DNA of 63,784 nucleotides from an uncultured Eubacteriales bacterium (GTDB lineage: Bacteria > Bacillota > Clostridia > Lachnospirales > Lachnospiraceae), in assembly GCA_949292785.1 (NCBI GenBank), contig CASFBK010000017.1, positions 1-63,784 on the forward strand, given 5' to 3'. Made by a program: the position numbers and the translations under genes. Below are positions 36,157 through 45,927 of this stretch, in pieces. Within the stretch, counting starts at the first letter, position 1. Each line of letters begins with the position of its first letter. The notes beneath the pieces are model-generated. The model was not told the DNA's origin, did not search any database, and saw only the letters and a list, made by a program, of their open reading frames with translations.

Positions 36157-39100
36157 ATGAAAAAAAGAATGATTCCCTGTCTGTCTGCGGTCTTGAGTTT
36201 GGTCTTTGTTTTTTCTATGGCGCTAAATAGAAGTGTATATGCGAATGAGGGGATGACGGAATCGTCCCCCTTAGTGAAGAAGCAGAGATTCTGGATGAGA
36301 CAGATTCAGAAAAATTTGTAAACAATGGAGTCTCCTTGTTTGCGGTAGTGTGGACTTCTGATGAGATTGGAATAAAAGATGTTGCTTCAAATATCGAGAA
36401 CACAAATGTTGTCATCGATGACGGAAAATATGCGATTGTCAGCTCTTATATGATTGAGGGGAACTCTAGCCGAACAAGAGGAACTGCATTGCAGGCGGAA
36501 GTAATGGAAGGCAAGGATGGATACTTAAAAGATAAAGAAGTTTCTATTACCCAGATTGATAGGCGTGAAGGGGAAAATTATGGTGCACAATATGTATATT
36601 CAAATTCGGAGGTGACTGTCTGGACATTTGAATCAACCGGAACACCTGGCGAATATTATGTTTCGGTTGATACAGAAGAGGGAACACGATATTTGAATGT
36701 CAATGGAGATAGTTTGAGTCTGGCTGAGGAAAAACAGGTACTAACGCTGGTTCAGAGCGAAAAAACGAATCTCTATTATTTACGTAATGCTGATGGGTAT
36801 CAGATTAGTTTGAGTGGGGATGCAATGGGAAATGGCTTCCATGCCTGCTACGCAAGGCAGAATCCTAGCGACCATATTATGTTGTGCGCATTAATCGATA
36901 CTCCGGCACCATCACGATATGCGGATAAACTAAGTGTTTCTGATACGGTGGCAGGTGAGCAGTATGTCATCTACACAAAAATTGATGGTGAATTTTATGC
37001 TGTTTCTTCTGAAAATACGTTGGTTAAGGTGTACGATGAAGGAACCAGAATTGGATGGAGAGCAAAAGATGAGAAGTTGAATAATCTGCTTTGGAAATTG
37101 GATTATTATTCTGACCCTGATGAGAAGAATGGTAATCAGTGTTATGCCGGATTGTTAAACGCAGGAGCGAACGGACAGTATTTGACGCCGTTAAGCGAAG
37201 GGGTATATGTACCAAATGATAAAGAGGATGATATCGATGACGGTGTAGTTCTGGAGGGAAAAGACGCTGGGGAATACAGTACCCTCATTCGTGCATGGGA
37301 TTCCTCAGCTAATAATGGAACTGGTGCGGCATTTACACTTGGATATGAGAAAAATGCAGACGGGGATTATATATTAGTAAGTGATTCTCATAATTGGAAT
37401 GATGAAGATAAAAATACACAATTCATGTTTGCCAGATATACGACAAAAAGTGATGATGAGACCACAGAACCTACCGAAGTTGAGACGGTAGACAGCAAAT
37501 CTATGGGCGTAAAAATCACGATGTTTGATTATAAAGATGGAAATGAAATAAATGGCGGGTCTGCTGGTGCAAATGGTCAGAATACACAATGGCGTACAGG
37601 AGAGCAGGCAGCTTTATTGGGAGATATGACAGCCGCTCCATTTGAGCAGGGGATTGTGGAAAGCGTACTTACAAACGGTTATCCTGTAATTACGAACGAA
37701 TATGGAATTGGGAACCTCAATAACGCTCAGTATAATAGAACGTTTGGGGCATCTTTAGACAAGTTATTTTCAGGGGGACAAGAAGCCAATCATCTATTCT
37801 TGAAAAGTGTATATGATGCTACAGGATACATGTCATTTAGTTCTTTTGAGAACTATGCCGTTCTGCAAGAGAGTGGCGATTTCAAGGTTTATGAAGAGCT
37901 GGGCGCACCTGTTCAAATAATCACAGGGCAGGAACAAAAATATATGTTCGCGCTCACGCGCGGTAATTTTATGCCCTACAACGATATTACAACAATTAAC
38001 AAGGATAATTTTGTGAATTACAATCTCCATGATGAGGATGGGAACCCGTTGGCTCCCGACAATCCCAGATTTGGCGAGGTACTTTATGCAATTGGAGAAC
38101 CGAATTATTTGTTCGGTATGAAGATAGAAGCTACTTTTTATCAGACAAGATACGGAACAACGGATGGAACAGAAAATGGAGAGTCTACGGTATATCGTTT
38201 TAACGGTGATGATGACCTGTGGATATTTATTGATGATGCTTTGGTACTGGATGTTGGCGGTATTCATGATGCACATTCGGGAGAAATAAATTTCCAGACA
38301 GGAGCAATTTCCTATGAGGTTGAGCCGGCGGATACCAAAGCTCCGCACACAATTAAAGAAGCATTTGAAAAAGCAGGAATTCTTCCTGATGGAAAACAAA
38401 CAAAATGGCCGGTGGAAGGCGCTGATGCATCAGCATATACCGCCTTATTAGGCTCGGATACTTCTGAAGTATTAACAAAGGAACAAGTTGAGAACATAAT
38501 TGACTATTATTTTAGCGGTGAAACTTTTAGAGATTATTCTGCACATGAGTTTAAGATGTTCTATATGGAGCGTGGTGCTGGAGCATCCAATCTGAAGATG
38601 GAGATGAATATATCTTTTGTTCCTCCTGCTGAGTTCTATGTGGAAAAACAGATTTCCGGTACTGAAATAAAAGATAAATACACAGATAAGGAATAGGCAT
38701 TTAAGGCATACATAAAAGATACTGCTGATATTAATTTTAGAGAAGTGACGAGCAAGGATTATGGTGTGTATACCAAGGGTCAAAGGATTGGAAAGGCAGT
38801 TGAGTTTGGTGAAGATAATATCTTTTACTTAAAGGAAGGAGAGGCAGTAAAATTTGTAGTCTCTAATAATCTGGTTGAATATTATGTAGAGGAAGTAAAG
38901 ATTTCGGAAGCGGATACAGCAGCATTTGATACCTTTTTTAATGGTTATGCGGTTAGCAAAAATGGGATTTATGGAAAAGACGAAGACGGATATTGGCCCG
39001 AGGAATATAAAAGTGAATTGTATAAATGGGGAGAAGATGAGGAAGGAAATCAATTATATGCAGTTCGAAGTATGACATTAGTGGCGGATTCCGGTAAAAC

Positions 39101-39956
39101 GATATCGGCTATAGACGGTGGACAAGTGATTGTTCAAAATCATTTGTTGGTTGATAATGCCCATTGGAATCTGAAAGAGTTGGTAATTGAGAAAAAACTG
39201 AAAGGTAGCTCAGGGAAAGAGGAAGTCCGGTATCCGGATTCAAATTCGCCGACCTATTCTTACCGTGTCAGACTTGGAGACAGGGCGGAGAATATTAAAC
39301 TTTATAGTGATGCTTTCTACCTTGTAAAAGATGGGTATTATTATAAAAAAGTAAATGGTCTGCCGGTAAAGACAGAAATCCGGTATTCAGATAGTAGTTT
39401 TGACATTCCTGTTTACGATAATGTCAGTGATGATGGTATTATCTCCGGTATTCCGGCAGGATTCAGCGTAGTCATCAAGGGAATTGTTCCGGGAACCTAT
39501 TTCACGGTGGAAGAAGTGAATCTGCCGGATGAATCCGAGCATGTTTCGACAGTGATGGATTCTAATTGGAAATGGAATGATGCTGATGAGGAAAACTATA
39601 ATGCTGCTGAAGTGAGCGATGCGCTCAAAGAAGAATATAAAAATCTCGAATACGGTGTTATTGGTCAAATCATCTCAGGGAATGGGAAGAACAATGGCGC
39701 ACACATCACCGTTACCAATGCATGTTACAAGAGTACAGATGGGGACGAGGGACAGGAAAAACCGCAGAACAGCGATGAGAGCCGCAGTGATGATTTGCAG
39801 AATGACAGTGACAATCCGCAGAACAATGGTGACGGCATCTGGAAGCTGCCAATTACCGGAGATGCCGGCGATATCGTATTATGGATTGAAATACTGTTGG
39901 CAAGTGCAGCCCTGATTGTATTTTTGAAAAATACTATTGACAGAAATGCACTTTAA
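36157..39956 (+). pseudogene. Broken LPxTG surface protein with fibro-slime/PA14-like domain (frameshift and in-frame stop)
   Basis: Read as one gene, this would encode about 1266 residues. A signal peptide starts at 36157 (MKKRMIPCLSAVLSLV, cleaved near VYA) after AAGGAAG. That frame ends at 36321. The rest is in another frame; adding one G to GGGG at 36249-36252 joins the two into a continuous acidic sequence. A single TAG at 38694-38696 then interrupts the same frame, which continues to 39956. The middle carries a fibro-slime/PA14-like domain with FNGDDDLWIFIDDALVLDVGG (about 38200-38265). The end is KLPITGDAGD plus a helix, a sortase-type signal with a weak basic tail. It was probably an adhesin or cell-surface protein. 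Sequencing error at either site is possible. Confidence 0.8.
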
Positions 39957-40078
39957 GCATATAATCCATATATAACCTACGGAATAAGTATGAAATAATA
40001 AAAGCCGTAAATTGAAATAAAGAATAACTGCAAAACATTATGACAGAAGCAGTAAGAATAACAGAAAGGATGATGCGG

Positions 40079-40693
40079 ATGAAACAGATACTATGCTTTG
40101 GAGATTCCAACACATACGGATTAATACCCGGCACGAAAGAACGTTACCCATGGGAAGTGCGATGGACCGGAATCCTAGGGGAAAAGATAAAGGAAAAGGG
40201 ATTTCAGGTAGTAGAGGAAGGTCTCTGCGGAAGAACCACAGTGTTTGAGGATGAGCTGCGGGAGAACCGAAGAGGAGTATCCGTTTTGCCGATGCTATTA
40301 GAGTCTCATGCTCCGCTTGAAAAGGTAGTGTTGATGCTTGGAACCAATGATTGTAAAACAACGTATCAGGCATCCGCAGAAGTAATCGGAAAAGGAATAG
40401 AAAAGCTGATTCATCAGATTAAGGCGGCAGATGAAAATCTGGAAATTTTGGTGGTATCTCCCATTTTGCTGGCAGAAGGTGTAGGCGAAGAGGGATTTGA
40501 CCCGGAATTTAATCAGGAGTCAGTAGAGACATCAAAAAGATTAAAACGGGTCTATCAACAGATAGCAGACCGAAATGGATGTAAGTTTTTAGCAGCATCG
40601 GATTATGCAAAACCAAGTGAAGCAGACCGGGAGCATCTGGATGAAACAGGACATAAACAGCTGGCAGAGGCAGTCTATCAGAAAATTGCGTAA
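40079..40693 (+). CDS. SGNH/GDSL hydrolase (arylesterase-like)
   Basis: A 204-residue cytosolic SGNH-fold hydrolase. The nucleophile Ser is in block I, FGDSNTYG (residues 6-13). Block II Gly is in VEEGLCGRT, block III is LGTNDCK, and block V is near REHLDETGHKQLA with the catalytic Asp and His. It resembles the arylesterase/acetylhydrolase branch that begins with ILCFGDSNTYG. The frame opens earlier at 40040, but AAAGGATG precedes the cluster of ATGs and the ATG at 40079 has the best spacing. It may deacetylate sugars, which would fit the surrounding glycan loci, but this is inference. Confidence 0.88.
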   Translation: MKQILCFGDSNTYGLIPGTKERYPWEVRWTGILGEKIKEKGFQVVEEGLCGRTTVFEDELRENRRGVSVLPMLLESHAPLEKVVLMLGTNDCKTTYQASAEVIGKGIEKLIHQIKAADENLEILVVSPILLAEGVGEEGFDPEFNQESVETSKRLKRVYQQIADRNGCKFLAASDYAKPSEADREHLDETGHKQLAEAVYQKIA

Positions 40694-40768
40694 GAGTTTA
40701 GGTTATTTCTTATGGGAAGTATATAATGGAATTTGTCAGTGGAATGTACCAAAGTGGCGAAATGAGCC

Positions 40769-40797
40769 TTGCCATACTCCTTTATAACAGTTAAAAT
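40769..40797 (+). promoter_or_regulatory. Sigma-A promoter of the trpB-like gene
   Basis: TTGCCA (40769-40774) and TAAAAT (40792-40797) are separated by exactly 17 bp, each one base from consensus. They lie 33 nt before the start codon, which has AAAGGAGAAGG upstream. I see no trp leader peptide or T-box structure in the short leader. Confidence 0.75.
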
Positions 40798-40829
40798 AGA
40801 AAAAGAGACTATTATAAAGGAGAAGGAAC

Positions 40830-42044
40830 ATGGACTATAGAACTTATTTAAAGAATTATCCGGATAGAGAGGGGCGTTTTGGACCCTATGGAGGGGCATA
40901 TCTGTCCGAAGAACTGAAGCCGGCATTTGAAGAAATTACAGAGGCGTATCAGACCATCTGTCATTCCTCACAGTTTATTAATGAACTGCGTAGAATCCGG
41001 AAAGAATTTCAGGGAAGACCAACGCCGGTATATCACTGTGAACGTCTTTCGAGAGAACTTGGCAACTGTCAGATTTATCTCAAAAGAGAAGACTTGAACC
41101 ATACCGGAGCACATAAGCTGAATCACTGTATGGGAGAAGGACTCCTTGCAAAATTTATGGGAAAAAAGCGTCTCATTGCGGAAACCGGGGCAGGACAGCA
41201 TGGTGTAGCGCTGGCAACGGCTGCGGCATATTTCGGTTTAGAGTGTGAAATACATATGGGCGAAGTGGACATTGCCAAGCAGGCGCCAAACGTAACAAGA
41301 ATGAAGATTTTAGGAGCCAAGGTAGTGTCTGTTACCCATGGACTTAAGACGTTAAAAGAAGCAGTAGATTCTGCGTTTGAATCTTATGCAAAGAATTATA
41401 AGGATTCTATATACTGTATTGGTTCTGCATTAGGACCACATCCATTCCCTCTTATGGTGCGTGATTTTCAGTCGGTAGTAGGCTATGAGGCAAGAGACCA
41501 GTTTCGTGAGATGACGGGAATGGACCCGGATGTGGTATGTGCCTGTGTAGGCGGTGGAAGCAACTCTATCGGAATGTTTATTCCATTCTTAGATGACCCG
41601 GTGGATATTGTAGGAATAGAACCATTGGGGCGCGGGGAGAAGTTAGGAGACCATGCGGCTTCCATGAAATATGGGGAAAAGGGTGTTATGCATGGCTTTG
41701 AGAGTATCATGTTAAAGGACGAAAAGGGAGAACCGGCACCGGTATATTCCATTGCCAGTGGTCTGGATTATCCGTCCGTAGGACCGGAACATGCCTTTTT
41801 GCATGATTTAGGAAGAGTACAGTATGAAACCGTGGATGATGAACAGGCAATGGAAGCGTTCTTTAAGCTGTCCAGATACGAAGGAATCATTCCGGCAATC
41901 GAAAGCTCCCATGCAGTAGCATATGCAATGCGCAGGGCAAAGGAAATGGGACAGGGTTCCATCCTGGTATGTTTAAGCGGAAGAGGCGATAAAGATATCG
42001 ACTACGTGGTGGAGCATTATGGGTATGGAGAGCAGTTTCTGTAA
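40830..42044 (+). CDS. trpB: Tryptophan synthase beta subunit (orphan)
   Basis: A 404-residue PLP enzyme that converts indole and serine to tryptophan. The PLP-binding Lys is K96 in [10 protein letters not shown] (the usual sequence is HTGAHKINN). E118 in AETGAGQHG and the phosphate-binding [10 protein letters not shown] loop are present. No trpA or other trp genes are in the window, and the gene has its own promoter and terminator. It may therefore salvage indole or belong to a split pathway with trpA elsewhere. The enzyme family is certain. Confidence 0.93.
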   Translation: MDYRTYLKNYPDREGRFGPYGGAYLSEELKPAFEEITEAYQTICHSSQFINELRRIRKEFQGRPTPVYHCERLSRELGNCQIYLKREDLNHTGAHKLNHCMGEGLLAKFMGKKRLIAETGAGQHGVALATAAAYFGLECEIHMGEVDIAKQAPNVTRMKILGAKVVSVTHGLKTLKEAVDSAFESYAKNYKDSIYCIGSALGPHPFPLMVRDFQSVVGYEARDQFREMTGMDPDVVCACVGGGSNSIGMFIPFLDDPVDIVGIEPLGRGEKLGDHAASMKYGEKGVMHGFESIMLKDEKGEPAPVYSIASGLDYPSVGPEHAFLHDLGRVQYETVDDEQAMEAFFKLSRYEGIIPAIESSHAVAYAMRRAKEMGQGSILVCLSGRGDKDIDYVVEHYGYGEQFL

Positions 42045-42079
42045 GTCGGGATAGAAATATAATAAAATAAGAAACACAT

Positions 42080-42122
42080 AAAACAGAAGGTTTTTCCGGA
42101 GAGGGAAATGCCTTCTGTTTTT
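42080..42122 (+). terminator. Rho-independent terminator after trpB
   Basis: AAAACAGAAGG (42080-42090) pairs perfectly with CCTTCTGTTTT (42111-42121), and the stem ends in a T-run. The loop contains TTTTTCCGGAGAGGGAAATG. Confidence 0.88.
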
Positions 42123-42148
42123 CTATGATTGAAAGCAGAAAACAATAA

Positions 42149-42231
42149 ACTTGAAAAGAAAAAATAATAACTTGAAATATTAAACAAAAATAAAGTTATA
42201 TATTGTAAAAGTACTTGAGGCATATTAAAAT
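42149..42231 (+). promoter_or_regulatory. Promoter of the lacI gene with phased ACTTGA elements
   Basis: TTGTAA (42203-42208) and TAAAAT (42226-42231), 17 bp apart, make a plausible promoter. ACTTGAA occurs at 42149 and 42170, and ACTTGAG at 42213, giving intervals of 21 and 43 bp. The same core on the opposite strand (TTCAAGT) occurs twice in the next intergenic region. These may be operator half-sites for the LacI protein or another regulator. Confidence 0.55.
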
Positions 42232-42298
42232 AAAGATATATAGAACAAAGTGATAGAAGTCAAAGATGTATGATAAAGAAACCATTGGAGGAACGAAT

Positions 42299-43339
42299 AT
42301 GAAAGAAAAACGAGTTACAATGTCTGACATTGCAAAGAAACTGGGCTTGTCCATCAATGCAGTCTCACTTGCGCTGAATGGAAAAGTGGGGGTATCAGAG
42401 GAAACGAGAAAAAGAATATTAACAGAGGCAGAGGAGATGGGGTATCTGGATCAGAATGACAAATATACCGTGGCATATTCCAATAAAAATATATGTATTC
42501 TGCTGGAACACAGATTTTTCCGCGATATGTATTTCTATGGAAGGGTAATGCTTGGTGTGGAAAATGCTGCCAAGGAAGCGGGCTATGATATGCTGGTAAA
42601 GTCCTTTGATGAAAGTGTAGAAGTAGTGCCGGATTGCGTAGAAAAGAAAAAAGTATCAGGCATTATTGTAATTGGAAAACTATCAGATGAGTATCTGCGC
42701 CGGTTGAAATCTTATGATCTGCCGATTGTGCTTGTGGATTATATGTCGGTGGAGGAATCTACGGACTGCGTTATGACAGATAATAAGACCGGAGGCTTCA
42801 AGATAACCAGGTATTTAATAGAAAAAGGCTTCACGAAAATCGGTTTCTTTGGAGGAATGGAATATTCTCCCAGTGTAAGGGAACGTTTCTGGGGATATCA
42901 GGAAGGGATTCGAAAACTCTTGAATTTTCCAGATTTTGAGAGCAGCATGAGATATGTAGAGACCTATTCCAGTTTAAATAAAATAGAAGAATATGTGATT
43001 CATAACGATGCGAAAATGATATGGAAGGCATTTTGTGATATCAAAGAAAGACCTCAGGTTCTGGTATGCTCCAATGATAAGTTGGCAATCCTGTTGTGCA
43101 AGGTGTTGGAGGAAAGAGGACTACGGGTGCCGGAAGATGTAAGCGTTGTGGGCTTTGATGACATTGAATTGAGCAAAATGGTATCACCTGGTCTTACTAC
43201 CGTTCATGTTTACAAGGACCGGATGGGGAGAAAGGGCGTAGAACGGCTTATCTACAGAATGGAGCATCCAAAAGAAAGAGTAGGAAAGGTGGTAATGGAT
43301 GTTGATTTGGTGGAACGCAATTCCGCAAAACTTTTTTAA
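42299..43339 (+). CDS. LacI-family transcriptional regulator of the beta-mannoside locus
   Basis: A 346-residue regulator. The N-terminal LacI helix-turn-helix is TMSDIAKKLGLSINAVSLALNG (about residues 7-28), followed by a periplasmic-binding-protein-like sensor domain containing VIVIGKLSDEYL-type core strands and VSVVGFDDIELSKM near the end. The frame is open from 42266, but GGAGGA before the ATG at 42299 and the HTH position set the start. It precedes the DUF1861-importer-GH130 operon and likely represses it until a mannoside ligand binds. The specific effector is unknown. Confidence 0.93.
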   Translation: MKEKRVTMSDIAKKLGLSINAVSLALNGKVGVSEETRKRILTEAEEMGYLDQNDKYTVAYSNKNICILLEHRFFRDMYFYGRVMLGVENAAKEAGYDMLVKSFDESVEVVPDCVEKKKVSGIIVIGKLSDEYLRRLKSYDLPIVLVDYMSVEESTDCVMTDNKTGGFKITRYLIEKGFTKIGFFGGMEYSPSVRERFWGYQEGIRKLLNFPDFESSMRYVETYSSLNKIEEYVIHNDAKMIWKAFCDIKERPQVLVCSNDKLAILLCKVLEERGLRVPEDVSVVGFDDIELSKMVSPGLTTVHVYKDRMGRKGVERLIYRMEHPKERVGKVVMDVDLVERNSAKLF

Positions 43340-43356
43340 ATTATAAAATATAATGA

Positions 43357-43404
43357 AATTCAAGTAAAAATAATATTTAATTCAAGTAAAAACCATGTTA
43401 ATAT
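43357..43404 (+). promoter_or_regulatory. Direct repeats and extended -10 promoter of the mannoside operon
   Basis: The 14-mer AATTCAAGTAAAAA is repeated exactly at 43357-43370 and 43379-43392, 22 bp apart. An extended -10, TGTTAATAT (43396-43404), follows directly, with only a poor -35. The second repeat covers the region just upstream of the -10. The exact repeat points to a regulator site; the core is the reverse complement of the ACTTGAA boxes before the lacI gene. Confidence 0.6.
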
Positions 43405-43477
43405 GACATCAAGATAAGGAAAGACAATAAAAATAATTGTTAAAAAAGAATAAGAAATGGATAGAAAAGGGAAAAAA

Positions 43478-44431
43478 ATGGGTAAAGAATTACAAAACAA
43501 GGAAAAAACTCTAAAATCAGTAGATGAGATGCTACTTGAATTTGAAGGAAAGAACTTTAGAGATAATTCAAGCCTACTTATCTTTAAAGGAATAGAAACA
43601 GGAAAAGATGTTTATAACATTACAGCTCCTTTTGAAGACCAGGGAAAGAGTTACATTGCCGGACGAGTAGAAGCGAGAGACAGCGAACACTCAGAAGTTG
43701 TTTTCTTTCAGCAGGAAGAGGATGGCTGGCAGGCAAGAAAGGAATTGGGAACCTTACAGCTTCAAGACCCCTTTGTAACTCATATTGGCAAGGAATTGGT
43801 TTTAGGCGGTGTAGAAATATTTGAACATGAAGAAAAGCCGGGAACCTTGAACTACAGAACTGTTTTTTATAAAGGAAGCTCTATCAGGACGTTGAAGAGA
43901 TTTACACAGGGACCGGACGGGATGAAAGATATTCGTCTGTGCCAACTGGAAGAAAATAAGATTCTTGTGATGACAAGACCACAGGGTAAAATCGGTGGAC
44001 GAGGAAAAATTGCATATATTATGATTCCTTCCCTGGATGAGTTAAATGTAGAAACAATAGAACAGGCAAAAATACTGGAAAATCAGTTTTTGCCGGAAGA
44101 ATGGGGTGGGTGCAATGAATTGCAGCTTCTGAAAAACGGAAAGGTAGGCGTTCTTTCCCACATTGCAAAATACGACGAAACAGGAAACAGACATTATTAT
44201 TCCACGGTATTTTGTTTTGATCCTGAGAACGGGGAATACTCTCCTATGAAGATTATTGCGATCAGGGATAACTTTAAGGAAGGTCCCAGCAAGCGCGAGG
44301 ATATTCGAGATGTAATCTTCAGTGGCGGGCTGGTTCGAAAGGATGGAACTGCACAATTATATTGTGGTGTTAGTGATGCACAGGGACACAGACTGACAAT
44401 CGATGACCCGTTTGCATCTTTTGAAAAATAA
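43478..44431 (+). CDS. DUF1861 family protein (beta-propeller fold related to glycosidases)
   Basis: A 317-residue cytosolic protein resembling DUF1861 (PF08950), a group I know as neighbours of GH130 and mannan genes. It has repeated beta-strand blocks such as FVTHIGKELVLGGVEIF and GGCNELQLLKNGKVGVLSHIA, consistent with a five-bladed propeller. I chose the ATG at 43478, which has AAAAGGG upstream, over the ATG at 43457. As first gene of the mannoside operon it may be a glycosidase or phosphorylase acting on beta-mannosides, but no catalytic role is demonstrated here. The family is moderately certain, the function open. Confidence 0.75.
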   Translation: MGKELQNKEKTLKSVDEMLLEFEGKNFRDNSSLLIFKGIETGKDVYNITAPFEDQGKSYIAGRVEARDSEHSEVVFFQQEEDGWQARKELGTLQLQDPFVTHIGKELVLGGVEIFEHEEKPGTLNYRTVFYKGSSIRTLKRFTQGPDGMKDIRLCQLEENKILVMTRPQGKIGGRGKIAYIMIPSLDELNVETIEQAKILENQFLPEEWGGCNELQLLKNGKVGVLSHIAKYDETGNRHYYSTVFCFDPENGEYSPMKIIAIRDNFKEGPSKREDIRDVIFSGGLVRKDGTAQLYCGVSDAQGHRLTIDDPFASFEK

Positions 44432-44464
44432 AATCATTTTTACAAATTAAAGGAGGAAGAAACT

Positions 44465-45865
44465 ATGAAAATGAAGAAGTTTACAGCGTTGTTTTTAGCA
44501 GCAGCCATGACCGTTTCTGTGGTAGCCGGCTGTGGCTCCGGAAACGGGGAAAACGGAAGTGGAAGTGGTTCCGGTAGCTCATCAGGAAAAATTACAGTAG
44601 ATTTTTGGACTGCTCCACAACAGGTACAGTATGACCTGTGGGAAAGCAGAGCAAAGGCATTTAATGAAACCAAGACAGAGGTAAATGGAAAAGTGGTTGA
44701 GGTAAAGGTACAGCAAATGCCGGAATCCCCATCCTCAGAAGCTGGTATCCAGAATGCTATTGCAACAGGCACAGCGCCGGCAGTATCTGAAAATATCAAC
44801 AGAGGATTTGCAGCAACATTGGCAGCATCTGATGTAGTGTACGATTTATCCAGTGAAGATTGGTTCAATGATGTAGTTGAAGCAAGACAAATGGGTGATA
44901 CCATGGACAACTGGGCAATTGATGGCAAGCAGTATGTACTTCCTATTTACGTTAATCCAATGGTATGGCAGTGGAATATGAAGGGCTTAAAGGTCTTAGG
45001 ATATGACAAAGCACCGGAAACACTGGCTGAGTTCCAGGAGGTTATGGAGGCATTCGCAGCAAATAAGGACGCATTGGCGGAAGTTGGAATTACTCATTCC
45101 TTCTACAGACCATCCTTAACACGTTCTGACCAGTATTGGGACCGTTGGTTTGACTTCATGATGATTTATGATGGACTTTCCGGCGGAAAGAGCATTGTAG
45201 ATGGCAATAAGCTCACAATGGATAAGGATGACGCGATTGCTGCAATGGAAGTAATCGGAACCTTTGGAAACAGTATTCAGCAGAGTGAATTATCCAGTAT
45301 CTGGATAGAGGAGAATCCTTCTGTACTGGTCAGCATCAATGCACCATGGGAAATTTCCTTATATAGAGAAAATAATTCTGTATACGGTGAAGACTATGTA
45401 TATGGACCGGCTTTAGTAAGAAATGCAGGCGATAAACCTTATAACTATGCGGATTCTAAGGGACTGACTTTCTATAAAGCAGATAATGTTTCAGAAGACC
45501 AGCACCTGGGTGCAGTAGAATTTGTAAAATGGGTATACAGCAAGGAAAATTCAGCACAGTCTGATTTGGAATGGTTAAATGCAACCACAATGTTGCCGGT
45601 TCGTGGTGACTTAAATGACAACGAAGTATTTGCGGATGTTATGAATGAATATCCGGAATTAGCAGCTTTGGCAGAGTGGGTACCATACGCTATTCCTGGA
45701 CTTGCAACAGACAAGGATGCAGATATCTGGACAGCATTTACAGAAAGCTGCAGCGCTCCTTATATGAATGAGGTAAATGCGGCAGAGCCTGGAAATGCAC
45801 CGGATGCAACCTCTTATGTGGAAGCAGGAATGGAAGCAATGAAGCAGGCTGGAGGATTAGAATAA
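44465..45865 (+). CDS. ABC transporter substrate-binding lipoprotein of the mannoside locus
   Basis: A 466-residue family 1 solute-binding protein. The lipobox VVAGC gives Cys23, followed by a Gly/Ser-rich linker and then KITVDFWTAPQQVQYDLWE. The segment SVLVSINAPWEISLYRENN fits the ligand-binding fold. AAAGGAGG precedes the ATG. It is followed by a stem-loop and two permease genes, and the operon contains GH130 and GH2 beta-mannosidase, so manno-oligosaccharides are the likely ligand. Confidence 0.9.
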   Translation: MKMKKFTALFLAAAMTVSVVAGCGSGNGENGSGSGSGSSSGKITVDFWTAPQQVQYDLWESRAKAFNETKTEVNGKVVEVKVQQMPESPSSEAGIQNAIATGTAPAVSENINRGFAATLAASDVVYDLSSEDWFNDVVEARQMGDTMDNWAIDGKQYVLPIYVNPMVWQWNMKGLKVLGYDKAPETLAEFQEVMEAFAANKDALAEVGITHSFYRPSLTRSDQYWDRWFDFMMIYDGLSGGKSIVDGNKLTMDKDDAIAAMEVIGTFGNSIQQSELSSIWIEENPSVLVSINAPWEISLYRENNSVYGEDYVYGPALVRNAGDKPYNYADSKGLTFYKADNVSEDQHLGAVEFVKWVYSKENSAQSDLEWLNATTMLPVRGDLNDNEVFADVMNEYPELAALAEWVPYAIPGLATDKDADIWTAFTESCSAPYMNEVNAAEPGNAPDATSYVEAGMEAMKQAGGLE

Positions 45866-45873
45866 TATAAAGG

Positions 45874-45904
45874 AGGGGCTGTATAGTGTGACTATGCAGC
45901 CCCT
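45874..45904 (+). terminator. Intercistronic stem-loop between mannoside binding-protein and permease genes
   Basis: AGGGGCTGTATAGT (45874-45887) pairs with ACTATGCAGCCCCT (45891-45904), with one G-T pair and a 3-nt loop. No T-run follows. It sits at the same place as the hairpins in the other two importer operons. Confidence 0.75.
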
Positions 45905-45927
45905 ATATAGAAACAGGAGGGTTGAAG

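Noticed and set aside
36249-36336. Programmed frameshifting between the signal-peptide frame and the main frame
   Set aside because: No slippery heptamer fits the required shift, and a TAG interrupts the same gene further on, so decay or sequencing error is simpler.
38694-38696. TAG read as an amino acid (recoding)
   Set aside because: TAG is used as a normal stop elsewhere in the window, for example at 2848 and 7857, and no recoding element is visible.
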